DNA of 64,000 nt from Streptomyces sp. NBC_00237 (GCF_026342435.1 NZ_JAPEMT010000002.1:2108001-2172000); one strand, 5' to 3'; positions 1-8,219 are shown, numbered from the stretch's first letter. The notes: a model not told the origin generated them from the letters alone. A program made the numbers and translations.

Positions 1-154
1 GCGGAGGGCCGATGCCGTACCTTCCCGAAGATCCTCACGATTCCCGCCTGCCGGTTGGCTCTCTCCCCTGCGCGTATCCGCCGTGCGGACGACTGCCAGG
101 GGCTCTCTTCGCATCCAACCATGCCCGGTCGGAGGCCCGCTCATTACCCACTGG

Positions 155-1495
155 TTACCCAGGTGGGGGCAGGCCGACTCCGCGCGCGGGACGCCCCCGT
201 CGAAGGCTGCCCCGTCGGGGGCTCCCTCGTCTCAGAACGAGGGCCAGGGATTCCACGACCTCGCTCTGATAGTCGTGCCCGGTGCCCGACCGCAGAAGCT
301 CCAGCGCGCTCAGGGGCCCGCCCAGCCCCCCTCCGCATTCCCCCGCGAGGTCGTCGTACGCGTTGACGGCACGGACGATACGGGCGGTGAGCGGCTGTTC
401 ACGGTACGGGTCGGCCTGCCGCTCCACGACGACGGCCACGTCGGCGGGAACCCCGGTCTGCCGGACCACCGCACCGCCGAGGAGCGCGATGCGGCGCTGG
501 TCGGCGACGGGGAGGGAGGCCGTCGCCCCCGCCGGTACGGGGTCGACGAGCGACAGCTGCCCGATGTCGTGCATGAGTGCCGCGTACTCCAGGAGCGTCA
601 GCTCGTCTCCCGAGAGCCCCATCTCCCGCCCCACGGCGACGGACAGCGCGGCCACCCGGTGGGCGTGCCCCGGCCTGGTGTACCCGGCGATCTCGGTGGC
701 GCGGGCGAGGGAGGCGATGGTCTGCCGGTAGGTGTCCCTGACCTCGGCGTACCTCCGCAGCGACAGCTGCGTCAGCAGCAGCGGCACGCAGAACACGGGC
801 AGCGCCCACAGCCCCACCACCCCCACCGCCAGCGCCATCACCACCCCTGTCGCGCACACCGCCGAACCGATGCCGCGCAGCCCCCGCAGCTCGTCCCGCA
901 GGAGTGGCCCGTACGGATGTCCGGTGCGCGCCCGCAGGAGTGCGGCGGCGAGTACGGCCTCGCTGAGCCCGGTGAGGGCGAGCAGCAGGGCGAGGAAGAG
1001 TGCGTAGAGGGTGCCGTGGCCGACCCAGCCGTCGACCACGCCGGAGTTGTAGGCCGGCTGGAAGCAGACGGCGGCGAACCCGACCACGAGTACGCGTCGG
1101 GCGATCCGGTCGAGGCCGGGCCGGGCCCCTCCCCCCGCCGTCCCGAGTGCCGACGCTGACGCGCACACCACCACCACTTGCAGGACGCCGTGCGTGGTGG
1201 GCGCGCCCCCGCTGTGCCCGAGCAGGGCGTACGCGAGGGCCCCCGCGGTCCCGAGCGGCGCGGCCTCACCGCCCCGGTGGGCGAGCTCGCCGAGGCAGAT
1301 GAGCAGGCCGAAGGCGAGGGCGGTGCCGGGCTGGGCGATGCCGTCGCGCACGACGCAGAGGAGGGCGACGAGCAGCCAGAGAAGCGCGGCGCCACGGACG
1401 ACGACCACGAACGGCGGCGCCGCCACGGCCCACCGCCTCCGCCACCACGCCTGCACCTCCTTGCCCGCCCGGTCCTCACCGCCCGCCCCGCTCAT
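155..1495 (-). CDS. Membrane HD-domain protein with degenerate HD-GYP motif
   Basis: 446-residue protein. The N-terminal half (about residues 20-240) is mostly hydrophobic and probably forms several membrane helices. The C-terminal cytoplasmic part is an HD domain with HDIGQ near residue 315. In active HD-GYP phosphodiesterases this reads HDIGK and is followed by an HHE...GYP loop; here that loop is missing (VERQADPYREQ). Catalytic c-di-GMP hydrolysis is therefore doubtful, and a sensory or regulatory role beside the neighbouring intact HD-GYP protein is likelier (inference). ATG overlaps the upstream stop as ATGA, so translation is coupled. The last ~25 residues are Arg/Gly/Pro-rich and may be non-functional read-through into filler DNA. 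Confidence 0.85.
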   Translation of the reverse strand: MSGAGGEDRAGKEVQAWWRRRWAVAAPPFVVVVRGAALLWLLVALLCVVRDGIAQPGTALAFGLLICLGELAHRGGEAAPLGTAGALAYALLGHSGGAPTTHGVLQVVVVCASASALGTAGGGARPGLDRIARRVLVVGFAAVCFQPAYNSGVVDGWVGHGTLYALFLALLLALTGLSEAVLAAALLRARTGHPYGPLLRDELRGLRGIGSAVCATGVVMALAVGVVGLWALPVFCVPLLLTQLSLRRYAEVRDTYRQTIASLARATEIAGYTRPGHAHRVAALSVAVGREMGLSGDELTLLEYAALMHDIGQLSLVDPVPAGATASLPVADQRRIALLGGAVVRQTGVPADVAVVVERQADPYREQPLTARIVRAVNAYDDLAGECGGGLGGPLSALELLRSGTGHDYQSEVVESLALVLRRGSPRRGSLRRGRPARGVGLPPPG

Positions 1496-3021
1496 CCGGC
1501 CCCTCCGGGCATGTCCAGCCCCTCAAGGGGGTCCCCCCTGCTCGAACGAAGTGGAGAGCTTGGGGGAGTGTGAGGAGCGGGGGTCCGGGGGCGGAGCCCC
1601 TCACGCGGCGGAGCCGCATGAGGTCCCGGCCGGGAAGGGGCGGGGAGGGGAACGGCCCCGCGCAGCGGCCCCCCGCTCCCGCTCGCCCTGGGGCTCCGCC
1701 CTGCCTGAGAGTCGAGCCCCGCCCCTGCGGACTCCCCCTCGTCCGCCGTGACGGCGGGATTCCAGCCCTCCCTCGCCAGCGCGGCGACCAACGCCCCCAC
1801 CATCCGCGCGTCGAACTGCGTCCCCGCACACCTCTCCAGCTCCGCCACCGCCTCCTCGACCGGCCGCGCCCGTCGGTAGGACCGGGTCGACGTCATCGCG
1901 TCGAAGGCGTCCGCGACCGCCACCACCCGGGCGAACTCCGGGATGCGCTCGCCGGACAGCCCGTACGGGTAGCCGCTGCCGTCCATCCGCTCGTGGTGGT
2001 GCAGGATCGCCGCCCGCGCCTGCCCGAGGAAGCCGATGCCGCGCACCATCTCGTGCCCGTACTCCGGGTGGAGTTCGATGACCCGCCGCTCCTCCGGTGT
2101 CAGCGGCCCGTCCTTGCGCAGGATGCGCGTCGGTACGCCGAGCTTCCCGATGTCGTGCAGGATGCCCGCGAACCGGAGCACCTCGCGCCGCTCCTCGTCC
2201 ATGCCCAGCTCGGCGGCCATCATGGCGGAGGCCCGCCCCACCCGTTCGCCGTGCCCGCGTGTGTAGCGGTCCTTGAGGTCCACGGCTTGGGCGAGTGCCC
2301 GGATGGTGGACCGGTGGGCGTCGCGCTCGCGCTCGTACTGCGTGAAGACCCAGCAGGACAGGTACATCGGCAGCAGGACGAAGAAGGCGGCGGGGGGCCC
2401 GTACGGGCTGCGCCACAGGACGGCCATCATCAGCCCGGCCAGTCCGTGCACACAGTGCGGGGCCAGCGAGCGCAGGAAGTGGCCGCGCCAGGCGGTCCGT
2501 ACCGGAATGCGTTCCGCCGTGACGAGGATGCCGCCGTCGAGCACGGTCAGGACGACGCAGTAGGCGAGGATCGCGGCCCCGGCGGGCACCAGCACCCCGG
2601 GGAAGTCCCCGGCTCCCTCGCCCCACGCCGTCCGTACGGACGAAGCCACCCACACGGCGATGGACAGCTCCGCCGCCCGCCACACCCGCCGCACCCCGCC
2701 CGGCTTGCGCTTCACGCGCCCCAGCAGCCCCCCGGGCAGCACGGCGAGGGCGGCGGCGGACGGCGGCAGCAGGAAGACGGCCGCGAGCGGTACGGGGAAG
2801 AAGGCGCCGGGGTCGACGGAGACGGCGTGCCCGAGGAAGGGGCAGCGGGGCAGCAGTTCGCAGACGGTGTAGAGGGCGGCGAGGAGGGCGACGGCGTGCC
2901 AGGGAACGGCGTCGAGGCCGCTCGCGCCGGACAGGCCCGTGGTGCCGGACACGACGCAGGCTCCCGCGAGGAGGAAGGCGCAGGAGAGGTAGACCCGCGC
3001 TCCCGCCGGTAAGGCACGCAC
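1492..3021 (-). CDS. Membrane-bound HD-GYP domain protein, probable c-di-GMP phosphodiesterase
   Basis: Multi-TM N-terminus followed by an HD-GYP domain. HDIGK, HHHERMDGSGYPYG and the VADAFDAMTS segment keep the metal ligands and GYP loop, so it probably hydrolyses cyclic di-GMP at the membrane (family knowledge). The longest frame starts with ATG at 3117, but that codon sits inside a 13-bp hairpin that looks like the sigR-rsrA terminator. A GTG at 3021 has a purine-rich GGGGGA ribosome site 4-5 nt upstream, so I prefer it. The C-terminal ~80 residues are low complexity and run through a Streptomyces interspersed repeat. Coupled to the downstream HD gene by an ATGA overlap. Confidence 0.85.
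   Translation of the reverse strand: MRALPAGARVYLSCAFLLAGACVVSGTTGLSGASGLDAVPWHAVALLAALYTVCELLPRCPFLGHAVSVDPGAFFPVPLAAVFLLPPSAAALAVLPGGLLGRVKRKPGGVRRVWRAAELSIAVWVASSVRTAWGEGAGDFPGVLVPAGAAILAYCVVLTVLDGGILVTAERIPVRTAWRGHFLRSLAPHCVHGLAGLMMAVLWRSPYGPPAAFFVLLPMYLSCWVFTQYERERDAHRSTIRALAQAVDLKDRYTRGHGERVGRASAMMAAELGMDEERREVLRFAGILHDIGKLGVPTRILRKDGPLTPEERRVIELHPEYGHEMVRGIGFLGQARAAILHHHERMDGSGYPYGLSGERIPEFARVVAVADAFDAMTSTRSYRRARPVEEAVAELERCAGTQFDARMVGALVAALAREGWNPAVTADEGESAGAGLDSQAGRSPRASGSGGPLRGAVPLPAPSRPGPHAAPPREGLRPRTPAPHTPPSSPLRSSRGDPLEGLDMPGGAG
1527..1570. repeat. Streptomyces interspersed repeat (CCCCTGCTCGAACGAAG type)
   Basis: A GC-rich imperfect palindrome: a run of C, then GCTCGAACGAAGTGGAGAGC, then a TTGGGGGAG arm. 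From memory, near-identical elements occur many times between genes in Streptomyces genomes. Here it is read as the C-terminal tail of the HD-GYP frame. The flanks, with GGGGGCGGAGCCCC-like and GCGGCGGAGCCGC stretches, look like intergenic filler too. Confidence 0.5.
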
Positions 3022-3097
3022 CCGTTCCCCCGCAGCCCTTCGCTCCGCCGACAAATCGGTCGCCACGCTAGCGAGCCGGCGGGCCGGAAACGCGCGA

Positions 3098-3143
3098 AGG
3101 CCGTCGGTTCCCCCCATCGGGTGACAGGGTGAACCGACGGCCT
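3098..3143 (-). terminator. Hairpin after sigR-rsrA
   Basis: Perfect 13-bp stem (AGGCCGTCGGTTC with GAACCGACGGCCT) and a 20-nt loop, 84 nt beyond the rsrA stop. It has no clear U-tract. It encloses the ATG at 3117 that the longest HD-GYP frame would use, so it is either a terminator before a downstream GTG start or a translation-blocking hairpin. Confidence 0.55.
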
Positions 3144-3190
3144 GCGTCAGGTCGTGGCGGGCCGGGGGCCGGGGCCCCGGGCTGCGTTGC

Positions 3191-3240
3191 GCCTACTCCT
3201 TGACCGTGCCTACTTCTTGACTGTGCCTACTTCTTGACGT
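3191..3240. repeat. 17-bp tandem triplication of the rsrA 3' end
   Basis: Three head-to-tail copies (3191-3207, 3208-3224, 3225-3240; the last is 1 nt short) of GCCTACTTCTTGACTGT with single-base differences. Read on the minus strand, each copy carries GTCAAGAAG-TAG, the rsrA terminal codons and stop. The 17-nt period is not a multiple of three, so the extra copies lie out of frame behind the real stop. This is a probable replication-slippage duplication. Confidence 0.8.
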
Positions 3241-3583
3241 CGGAGGTGACGTCCGCCGCCGTCAGGTCGACGGTCACCTCGGGCGCCATCAGATCCGGTG
3301 CGGTCACGTCCTGGTCGGGGACGGCCTGGCCGGCGCGGATCAGGTCGATCCGGCCGAGCACCTTGGAGCGCAGGTCGACGGGCACGTCGTCCGAGCCGCA
3401 GCAGCGCTTGACGAGCTTCTTCACGGCCTGTTCGAGGCCGTACTTCTCCAGGCACGGCGAGCACTCCTCGAAGTGCTCCTCGAACTTGGTGCACTCGCCG
3501 TCCGGCATCTCTTTGTCGAGGAACTCATAGAGATGGTCGAGCACCTCTGAGCAGTCCGTCTCGTGCGGATCTCCGCAGCTCAT
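3227..3583 (-). CDS. rsrA: Zinc-binding redox-sensing anti-sigma factor RsrA
   Basis: 118 residues. It binds and inhibits sigma-R in the reduced zinc form and releases it on disulfide formation (established in S. coelicolor). The redox and zinc residues expected from that protein are present: Cys3, Cys11, Cys31, His37, Cys41, Cys44, Cys61 and Cys62, with the zinc-binding anti-sigma signature H-x3-C-x2-C at 37-44. It is slightly longer than the ~105-residue S. coelicolor protein because of an acidic, Val/Thr-rich tail. Start ATG overlaps the sigR stop (ATGA), typical of stoichiometric sigma/anti-sigma expression. The 3' end has a tandem duplication. Confidence 0.97.
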   Translation of the reverse strand: MSCGDPHETDCSEVLDHLYEFLDKEMPDGECTKFEEHFEECSPCLEKYGLEQAVKKLVKRCCGSDDVPVDLRSKVLGRIDLIRAGQAVPDQDVTAPDLMAPEVTVDLTAADVTSDVKK

Positions 3584-4413
3584 GAGCCCGAGCCTTTCGC
3601 GTCGTTCGACTCTCCGGAGGCGGACGAAGCGCCCGCGGGCACCAGTCCGCGCTCGCGTGCGTAGTCCTCCAGCATGCCCCGCAGCTGGCGGCGTCCCCGG
3701 TGCAGCCGGGACATGACCGTACCGATCGGTGTCCCCATGATGTCCGCGATTTCCTTGTAGGCAAACCCCTCGACATCGGCCAGATACACCGCGATGCGGA
3801 ACTCCTCCGGGATGGCCTGGAGGGCGGACTTCACGTCCGAGTCGGGCAGGTGGTCCAGCGCCTGCGACTCGGCGGAGCGCAGTCCGGTCGACATGTGCGA
3901 CTCGGCGCGGGCCAGCTGCCAGTCCTCGATCTCCTCGGAGGCGCTGCGCAGGGGTTCGCGCTGCTTCTTCCGGTAGGAGTTGATGAACGTGTTGGTGAGG
4001 ATCCGGTAGAGCCAGGCTTTGAGGTTCGTGCCCTCACGGAACTGGTGGAAGGAGCCGTACGCCTTCGCGTAGGTCTCCTGCACCAGGTCCTCGGCATCGG
4101 CGGGGTTGCGCGTCATGCGCAGCGCCGCCGAGTACATCTGGTCGAGGAAGCCCAGCGCGTCCCGCTCGAAACGAGCGTTGCGCTCGGCGGTGGTCTCCTC
4201 CGCGTGGCCGGAATCGGTCCCTGCGTCGGTCCCAGTGACCGGACCCACCTCCTTCAGCGCCGTGGCGAGCCCGAATGCGGACCCGCTCGACTCGGAGGAT
4301 AGACGACTACCCTGCTTGCGCGCCGCCTGAGCGGAGGTGGTGGCCGCCGCGGAGAGCACCGTCCACTCCAGGTCAGAGGCTTGCGGGCGGCGCGGGCAGA
4401 TGGTGGAACCCAT
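3580..4413 (-). CDS. sigR: ECF sigma factor SigR (thiol-oxidative stress), long sigma-R' form
   Basis: 277 residues. Region 2 spans about 82-150 (FLDQMYSAALRMTRNPADAE, then NLKAWLYRILTNTFINSYRK) and region 4 about 200-255 (IPEEFRIAVYLADVEGF, then TPIGTVMSRLHRGRRQLRGM). It directs the disulfide-stress regulon. The frame opens with a 55-residue extension ending just before a GTG at codon 56 (4248). This matches the published S. coelicolor arrangement of stable sigma-R (short) and unstable autoinduced sigma-R' (long). GAAGGAG abuts the internal GTG with no spacer. A sigma-R promoter lies 42 nt upstream of the long-form ATG, giving positive autoregulation. Confidence 0.97.
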   Translation of the reverse strand: MGSTICPRRPQASDLEWTVLSAAATTSAQAARKQGSRLSSESSGSAFGLATALKEVGPVTGTDAGTDSGHAEETTAERNARFERDALGFLDQMYSAALRMTRNPADAEDLVQETYAKAYGSFHQFREGTNLKAWLYRILTNTFINSYRKKQREPLRSASEEIEDWQLARAESHMSTGLRSAESQALDHLPDSDVKSALQAIPEEFRIAVYLADVEGFAYKEIADIMGTPIGTVMSRLHRGRRQLRGMLEDYARERGLVPAGASSASGESNDAKGSGS

Positions 4414-4454
4414 GCGGCGAACTCCCTCTCGTTTCTACGTCGGACGCCTCCCAT

Positions 4455-4480
4455 AACAGGGGCAGGGCGCTCGACATTCC
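4455..4480 (-). promoter_or_regulatory. Sigma-R-dependent promoter of sigR (sigRp2-like)
   Basis: On the minus strand GGAAT (4480-4476), exactly 18 nt, then GTT (4457-4455): a perfect match to the sigma-R consensus. It would start transcripts upstream of the long-form ATG, so induced mRNA encodes sigma-R'. Confidence 0.92.
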
Positions 4481-4511
4481 CGGAGGGACCGGGGCGGGGG
4501 GCCAGGACGGC

Positions 4512-5153
4512 TCAGCGGAGTCCGCCCATCCACTTCCGGACGCCGCCCGTGATCACCGCGAGCACCTGCTCCTCGCTGAGCCCGGCCTTCTTGGGGACCT
4601 TGAACCCGTGGTCGGCGTACGGCACCTCCACGAGTCCCACATCACCGTCCGGGAACTCCTCGGGCTTTCCGAACGGGTCATTGCCTCCTTGTACGACGAG
4701 GGTGTCGACGCCGGTGCCGAGGAGCTCCTCCTGCCGCGACTTCTCGGGCCTGCCCGGGGGATGCAGGGGGAAGCTCAGGGCGAGTACGGCGCGGGCGCCC
4801 AGCTCGGTTGCGGTGCGGCAGGCGACGCGGGCTCCGGCGCTGCGGCCTCCGGCGATCACGGGGAGGCCGGGCCTGCGAAGCTCGGGCCACACGCCCCGCC
4901 AGCCCTCGTCGAGGGTCTTCGGGGCGGGGGCCACCTTCTTTCCCGCGACGCGCCAGGGCTGCTCGACGAGGGCCACCGTGGCTCCGTCGGCGGTGAGGGC
5001 CGCAGCGAGGGCCTGAAGGTCGCGGGCCTCGACCCCGCCCCCGGCTCCATGGCCCAGCGCGAGGACCGCCCACGCCTTCTTCGCCTCGTACCAATGCACC
5101 CTGGCTTCACCGGGCCCGGTCTCCACACCCACCACACGGTTCATGGGGCCCAT
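4512..5153 (-). CDS. Small alpha/beta hydrolase (dienelactone-hydrolase-like)
   Basis: 213-residue cytosolic alpha/beta hydrolase. GHGAGGG (about residues 34-40) fits the oxyanion region. GGRSAGARV (about 102-110) carries the nucleophile Ser in a G-x-S-x-G elbow. GGNDPFG and YADHGFK supply likely Asp and His. The size fits COG3571-type hydrolases, whose substrate is unknown. It lies 98 nt upstream of sigR on the same strand, but the sigma-R promoter between them suggests separate control. A second ATG three codons in (MNRVVG) is an alternative start. Confidence 0.85.
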   Translation of the reverse strand: MGPMNRVVGVETGPGEARVHWYEAKKAWAVLALGHGAGGGVEARDLQALAAALTADGATVALVEQPWRVAGKKVAPAPKTLDEGWRGVWPELRRPGLPVIAGGRSAGARVACRTATELGARAVLALSFPLHPPGRPEKSRQEELLGTGVDTLVVQGGNDPFGKPEEFPDGDVGLVEVPYADHGFKVPKKAGLSEEQVLAVITGGVRKWMGGLR

Positions 5154-5211
5154 CCTGCCGTCGCGCGCCCCCTCGGGCAGCGGGGCCGCGCTCTCAGAAG
5201 CCTCAGAAGCC

Positions 5212-6033
5212 TCAGAAGAGCGTGCCGACCTCCGGTCCGTCCAGCTCCCCCACCAGCTCCGGCCCGTTGTTGCGGACGTTGCTGACCGCCGTCCCCACCG
5301 GATACGCCCGCACCGAACCCGCCCCCGGCGGCACCAGCAGTCCCTTGGCCTCCTCGACCTCCGTCAGGGCGGGGTCCAGCCACGCCCCCCACCTGTCCGG
5401 CGTCAGCATCAGCGGCATCCGGGGGTGGATCTCGGCGAGCGAGGACGGGCCGCCCTCCCCCGCCTGCCCTCCGGCCAGCGGCGTCGTCTCCGCCTCGGTC
5501 GTGACCACCGAGCACGTCGCCCACCAGGCCATCGGGTGGTCGTCGGGGAGGGTGCGGTCGCGCCAGAACTCGTAGATCCCGGCCATCGCCATGACCGACC
5601 CGTCCGCCGGCGTCACGAAGTACGGCTGCTTCCGGGGGCGCTTCTTCTTGCCCTCCTCCTCCAGGCCCCGCTCCGCCGCCCCCGTCACCCACTCGTAATA
5701 GCCGTCCGCCGGCACGATGCACCGCCGCGTCGCGAACGCCCGCTTGAAGGACGGCTTCTCGTGGATCGTCTCGGCCCGTGCGTTGATCATCCGCGCCGCG
5801 CCCTCGGGCGATTTCGCCCAGGACGGCACCAGCCCCCACCGCAGCATCCGCAGCTGCCGAACCGGACGCGGGTCCTCTGCGTCCTTCACTGCACGTTCGA
5901 CGATCACAGGCACCGTCTTCGTGGGTGCCACGTTCCAGTCGGGCACGAAGCTCTCGGCCGGGTCCCACTTCTCCACGTCGAAGATTCCGGCGAGGTCTTC
6001 GGCCCCCCGGCTCACCGCATAGCGTCCACACAT
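5212..6033 (-). CDS. SOS response-associated peptidase family protein (SRAP/YedK, HMCES-like)
   Basis: SRAP-domain protein that covalently caps abasic sites in single-stranded DNA through an N-terminal Cys2 (family knowledge). I start at 6033 because MCGRY puts Cys directly after the removable Met; an in-frame GTG three codons earlier would bury it. Other SRAP residues are visible: Asn in INARAETIH, Glu in PADGYYEW and His in IHPRMPL. About 273 residues, slightly long because of a Lys/Arg-rich insertion (EEEGKKKRPRKQP). The stop lies inside a (CTCAGAAGC)3 tandem at 5193-5218. Divergent from the M50-like gene. Confidence 0.93.
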   Translation of the reverse strand: MCGRYAVSRGAEDLAGIFDVEKWDPAESFVPDWNVAPTKTVPVIVERAVKDAEDPRPVRQLRMLRWGLVPSWAKSPEGAARMINARAETIHEKPSFKRAFATRRCIVPADGYYEWVTGAAERGLEEEGKKKRPRKQPYFVTPADGSVMAMAGIYEFWRDRTLPDDHPMAWWATCSVVTTEAETTPLAGGQAGEGGPSSLAEIHPRMPLMLTPDRWGAWLDPALTEVEEAKGLLVPPGAGSVRAYPVGTAVSNVRNNGPELVGELDGPEVGTLF

Positions 6034-6083
6034 ACTTGTCACACTGCCACGCCCGTACAGCCTTCAAGGAGCCGTCCGCCGAA

Positions 6084-6827
6084 ATGAACGTCCTCCCCTC
6101 CGGCCTGCTGCTCGCCTCCGCCGCCGACCTCGGCTCCCTCTGGGACCGCCTCACCGGCACCCAGCCCGACCCCGAGAAGTGGATCCTGTACGCGACGGCA
6201 GTGCTGGCCCTCGCAGCCGTCGTGCCGCATCCCGTCTGGCGGCTGTCGCGCAACGCGATCACCATCGCCCACGAGGGCGGGCACGGGCTGATCGCCCTGC
6301 TCACCGGCCGCACCCTGACCGGCATCCGGCTGCACTCCGACACCAGCGGGCTGACGGTGAGCCGGGGCAGGCCGACCGGAATCGGCATGATCCTCACGGC
6401 CGCCGCGGGCTACACCGCGCCGCCCCTGCTCGGCCTCGGCGGTGCGTGGCTGCTGGCCGCCGACCACATCACGCTGTTCCTGTGGCTGGCGACGGCGCTG
6501 CTCCTCGCGATGCTGGTGATGATCCGCAACGCGTACGGGGTGCTGACCGTCGTCCTGACCGGGGCCGCCTTCGTCCTCGTGTCCTGGCTGACCGGTCCCG
6601 ACGTGCAGGCGGCCTTCGCGTACGCCGTCGTGTGGTTCCTGCTGCTGGGAGGCGTACGGCCGGCCTTCGAGCTCCAGTCGAAGCGGCGGCACGGCGGGGC
6701 TCCCGACTCCGACGCCGACCAGCTGGCGCGGCTCACGCACGTTCCGCCGTGGATGTGGCTGGCGATGTTCCACGTCGTCTCGGTGTGCGCGCTGCTCGGC
6801 GGCGGACGCTGGCTGCTGCGGCTGTAA
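6084..6827 (+). CDS. M50-like integral membrane zinc metallopeptidase
   Basis: About 247 residues with 6-7 hydrophobic segments. IAHEGGHGLIALLTGR, near residue 75, is the H-E-x-x-H zinc motif of the M50/site-2 protease superfamily, embedded in a membrane helix. The partner Asp motif typical of M50 is not obvious, so the enzyme may be a small M50B-type variant. The start at 6084 is chosen for the AAGGAG at 6066-6071. A longer open frame upstream (from 5925) runs antisense to SRAP codons and is not credible. Substrate unknown. Confidence 0.85.
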   Translation: MNVLPSGLLLASAADLGSLWDRLTGTQPDPEKWILYATAVLALAAVVPHPVWRLSRNAITIAHEGGHGLIALLTGRTLTGIRLHSDTSGLTVSRGRPTGIGMILTAAAGYTAPPLLGLGGAWLLAADHITLFLWLATALLLAMLVMIRNAYGVLTVVLTGAAFVLVSWLTGPDVQAAFAYAVVWFLLLGGVRPAFELQSKRRHGGAPDSDADQLARLTHVPPWMWLAMFHVVSVCALLGGGRWLLRL

Positions 6828-6880
6828 CCGGCATTTTCGATCACGAACTGGCTCCCCCAAGAGCCATTAAAGTAAGGGTC

Positions 6881-8200
6881 ATGACCGAAAGCGCCGTGCA
6901 TCCTGCCCTCTGGCCCGCCCCCTACGCGACCGGGGCCGTCGACGCGACGGTCACCGTGCCCGGCTCCAAGTCGGTCACCAACCGGGCGCTCGTCCTCGCC
7001 GCCCTCGCCGCCGAGCCGGGCTGGCTGCGCCGCCCGCTGCGTTCGCGGGACTCCCTCCTGATGGCGGAGGCGCTGCGCTCGATGGGCGTCGGCATCGAGG
7101 AAGGCGTCGGTCCCGACGGCTCGGGCGAGGCATGGCGGATCATCCCCAACGGGCTGCACGGCCCGGCCACCGTCGACGTCGGCAACGCCGGTACGGTCAT
7201 GCGCTTCCTGCCGCCGGTGGCGGCCCTCGCGGACGGTCCGATCCGTTTCGACGGCGATCCCCGTTCGTACGAGCGGCCGCTCGGGGCGGTCATCACGGCG
7301 CTGCGCACGCTCGGGGCGAGGATCGACGACGACGGCCGGGGCGCGCTGCCGCTGACGGTGTTCGGCGGGGGTGCGCTCGACGGCGGGCTCGTCGAGATCG
7401 ACGCCTCCTCGTCCTCCCAGTTCGTGAGCGCGCTGCTGCTGTCCGCGCCGCGCTTCAACCAGGGAGTGGAGGTCCGGCACGTCGGATCCACGCTGCCGTC
7501 CCTGCCGCACATCCGGATGACCGTCGACATGCTGCGTGCGATCGGCGCCCAGGTGGACACCCCCGAGTCCGGCGGCGAGGCGAACGTCTGGCGGGTCGCC
7601 CCCGGCGCCCTCCTGGGCCGCGACCTCACCGTCGAGCCCGACCTGTCCAACGCGCAGCCCTTCCTCGCCGCCGCCCTCATCACCGGCGGCCGGGTCACCG
7701 TCCCGGACTGGCCCGAGCGCACCACGCAGCCCGGCGACGCGCTCCGGGAGATCTTCACCGCGATGGGCGGTTCGTACGAGCTGACCGAGCGCGGTCTGAC
7801 CTTCACCGGTACGGGCACGATCCACGGCATCGACTGGGACCTGAGCGAGGTCGGCGAGCTGACCCCCGGCATCGCCGCCGTCGCCGCCCTGGCCGACTCC
7901 CCCTCCACCCTCCGGGGCGTCGCCCACCTGCGGCTGCACGAGACGGACCGGCTGGCCGCGCTCACCAAGGAGATCAACGAGCTCGGCGGCGACGTCACCG
8001 AGACCGCCGACGGCCTGCACATCCGGCCGCGCACGCTGCACGGCGGCACCTTCCACACGTACGACGACCACCGGATGGCCACCGCAGGGTCGATCATCGG
8101 TCTGGCGGTGAAGGACGTACAGATCGAGAACGTGGGGACGACCGCGAAGACCCTGCCCGACTTCCCGGCCATGTGGTCCGACATGCTCGCGGGCAACTGA
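6881..8200 (+). CDS. aroA: 3-phosphoshikimate 1-carboxyvinyltransferase (EPSP synthase)
   Basis: 439 residues, normal length. It joins PEP to shikimate-3-phosphate in the chorismate pathway. Family signatures in order: VPGSKSVTNRALVLAALA (about 24-41), GNAGTVMRFLPPVA (about 104-117), SSSSQFVSALLLSAPR (about 173-188), and LHETDRLAAL with DDHRMA near the C-terminus. ATG at 6881 follows AAGGG. rsgA follows 19 nt downstream and is probably co-transcribed. Confidence 0.97.
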   Translation: MTESAVHPALWPAPYATGAVDATVTVPGSKSVTNRALVLAALAAEPGWLRRPLRSRDSLLMAEALRSMGVGIEEGVGPDGSGEAWRIIPNGLHGPATVDVGNAGTVMRFLPPVAALADGPIRFDGDPRSYERPLGAVITALRTLGARIDDDGRGALPLTVFGGGALDGGLVEIDASSSSQFVSALLLSAPRFNQGVEVRHVGSTLPSLPHIRMTVDMLRAIGAQVDTPESGGEANVWRVAPGALLGRDLTVEPDLSNAQPFLAAALITGGRVTVPDWPERTTQPGDALREIFTAMGGSYELTERGLTFTGTGTIHGIDWDLSEVGELTPGIAAVAALADSPSTLRGVAHLRLHETDRLAALTKEINELGGDVTETADGLHIRPRTLHGGTFHTYDDHRMATAGSIIGLAVKDVQIENVGTTAKTLPDFPAMWSDMLAGN

Positions 8201-8219
8201 CGGGCCGGGCGAACCGACG

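Noticed and set aside
1..154. A further gene at the left edge
   Set aside because: Short frames here have no ribosome site or recognisable sequence; nothing supports a gene. It is probably intergenic or upstream of something outside the window.
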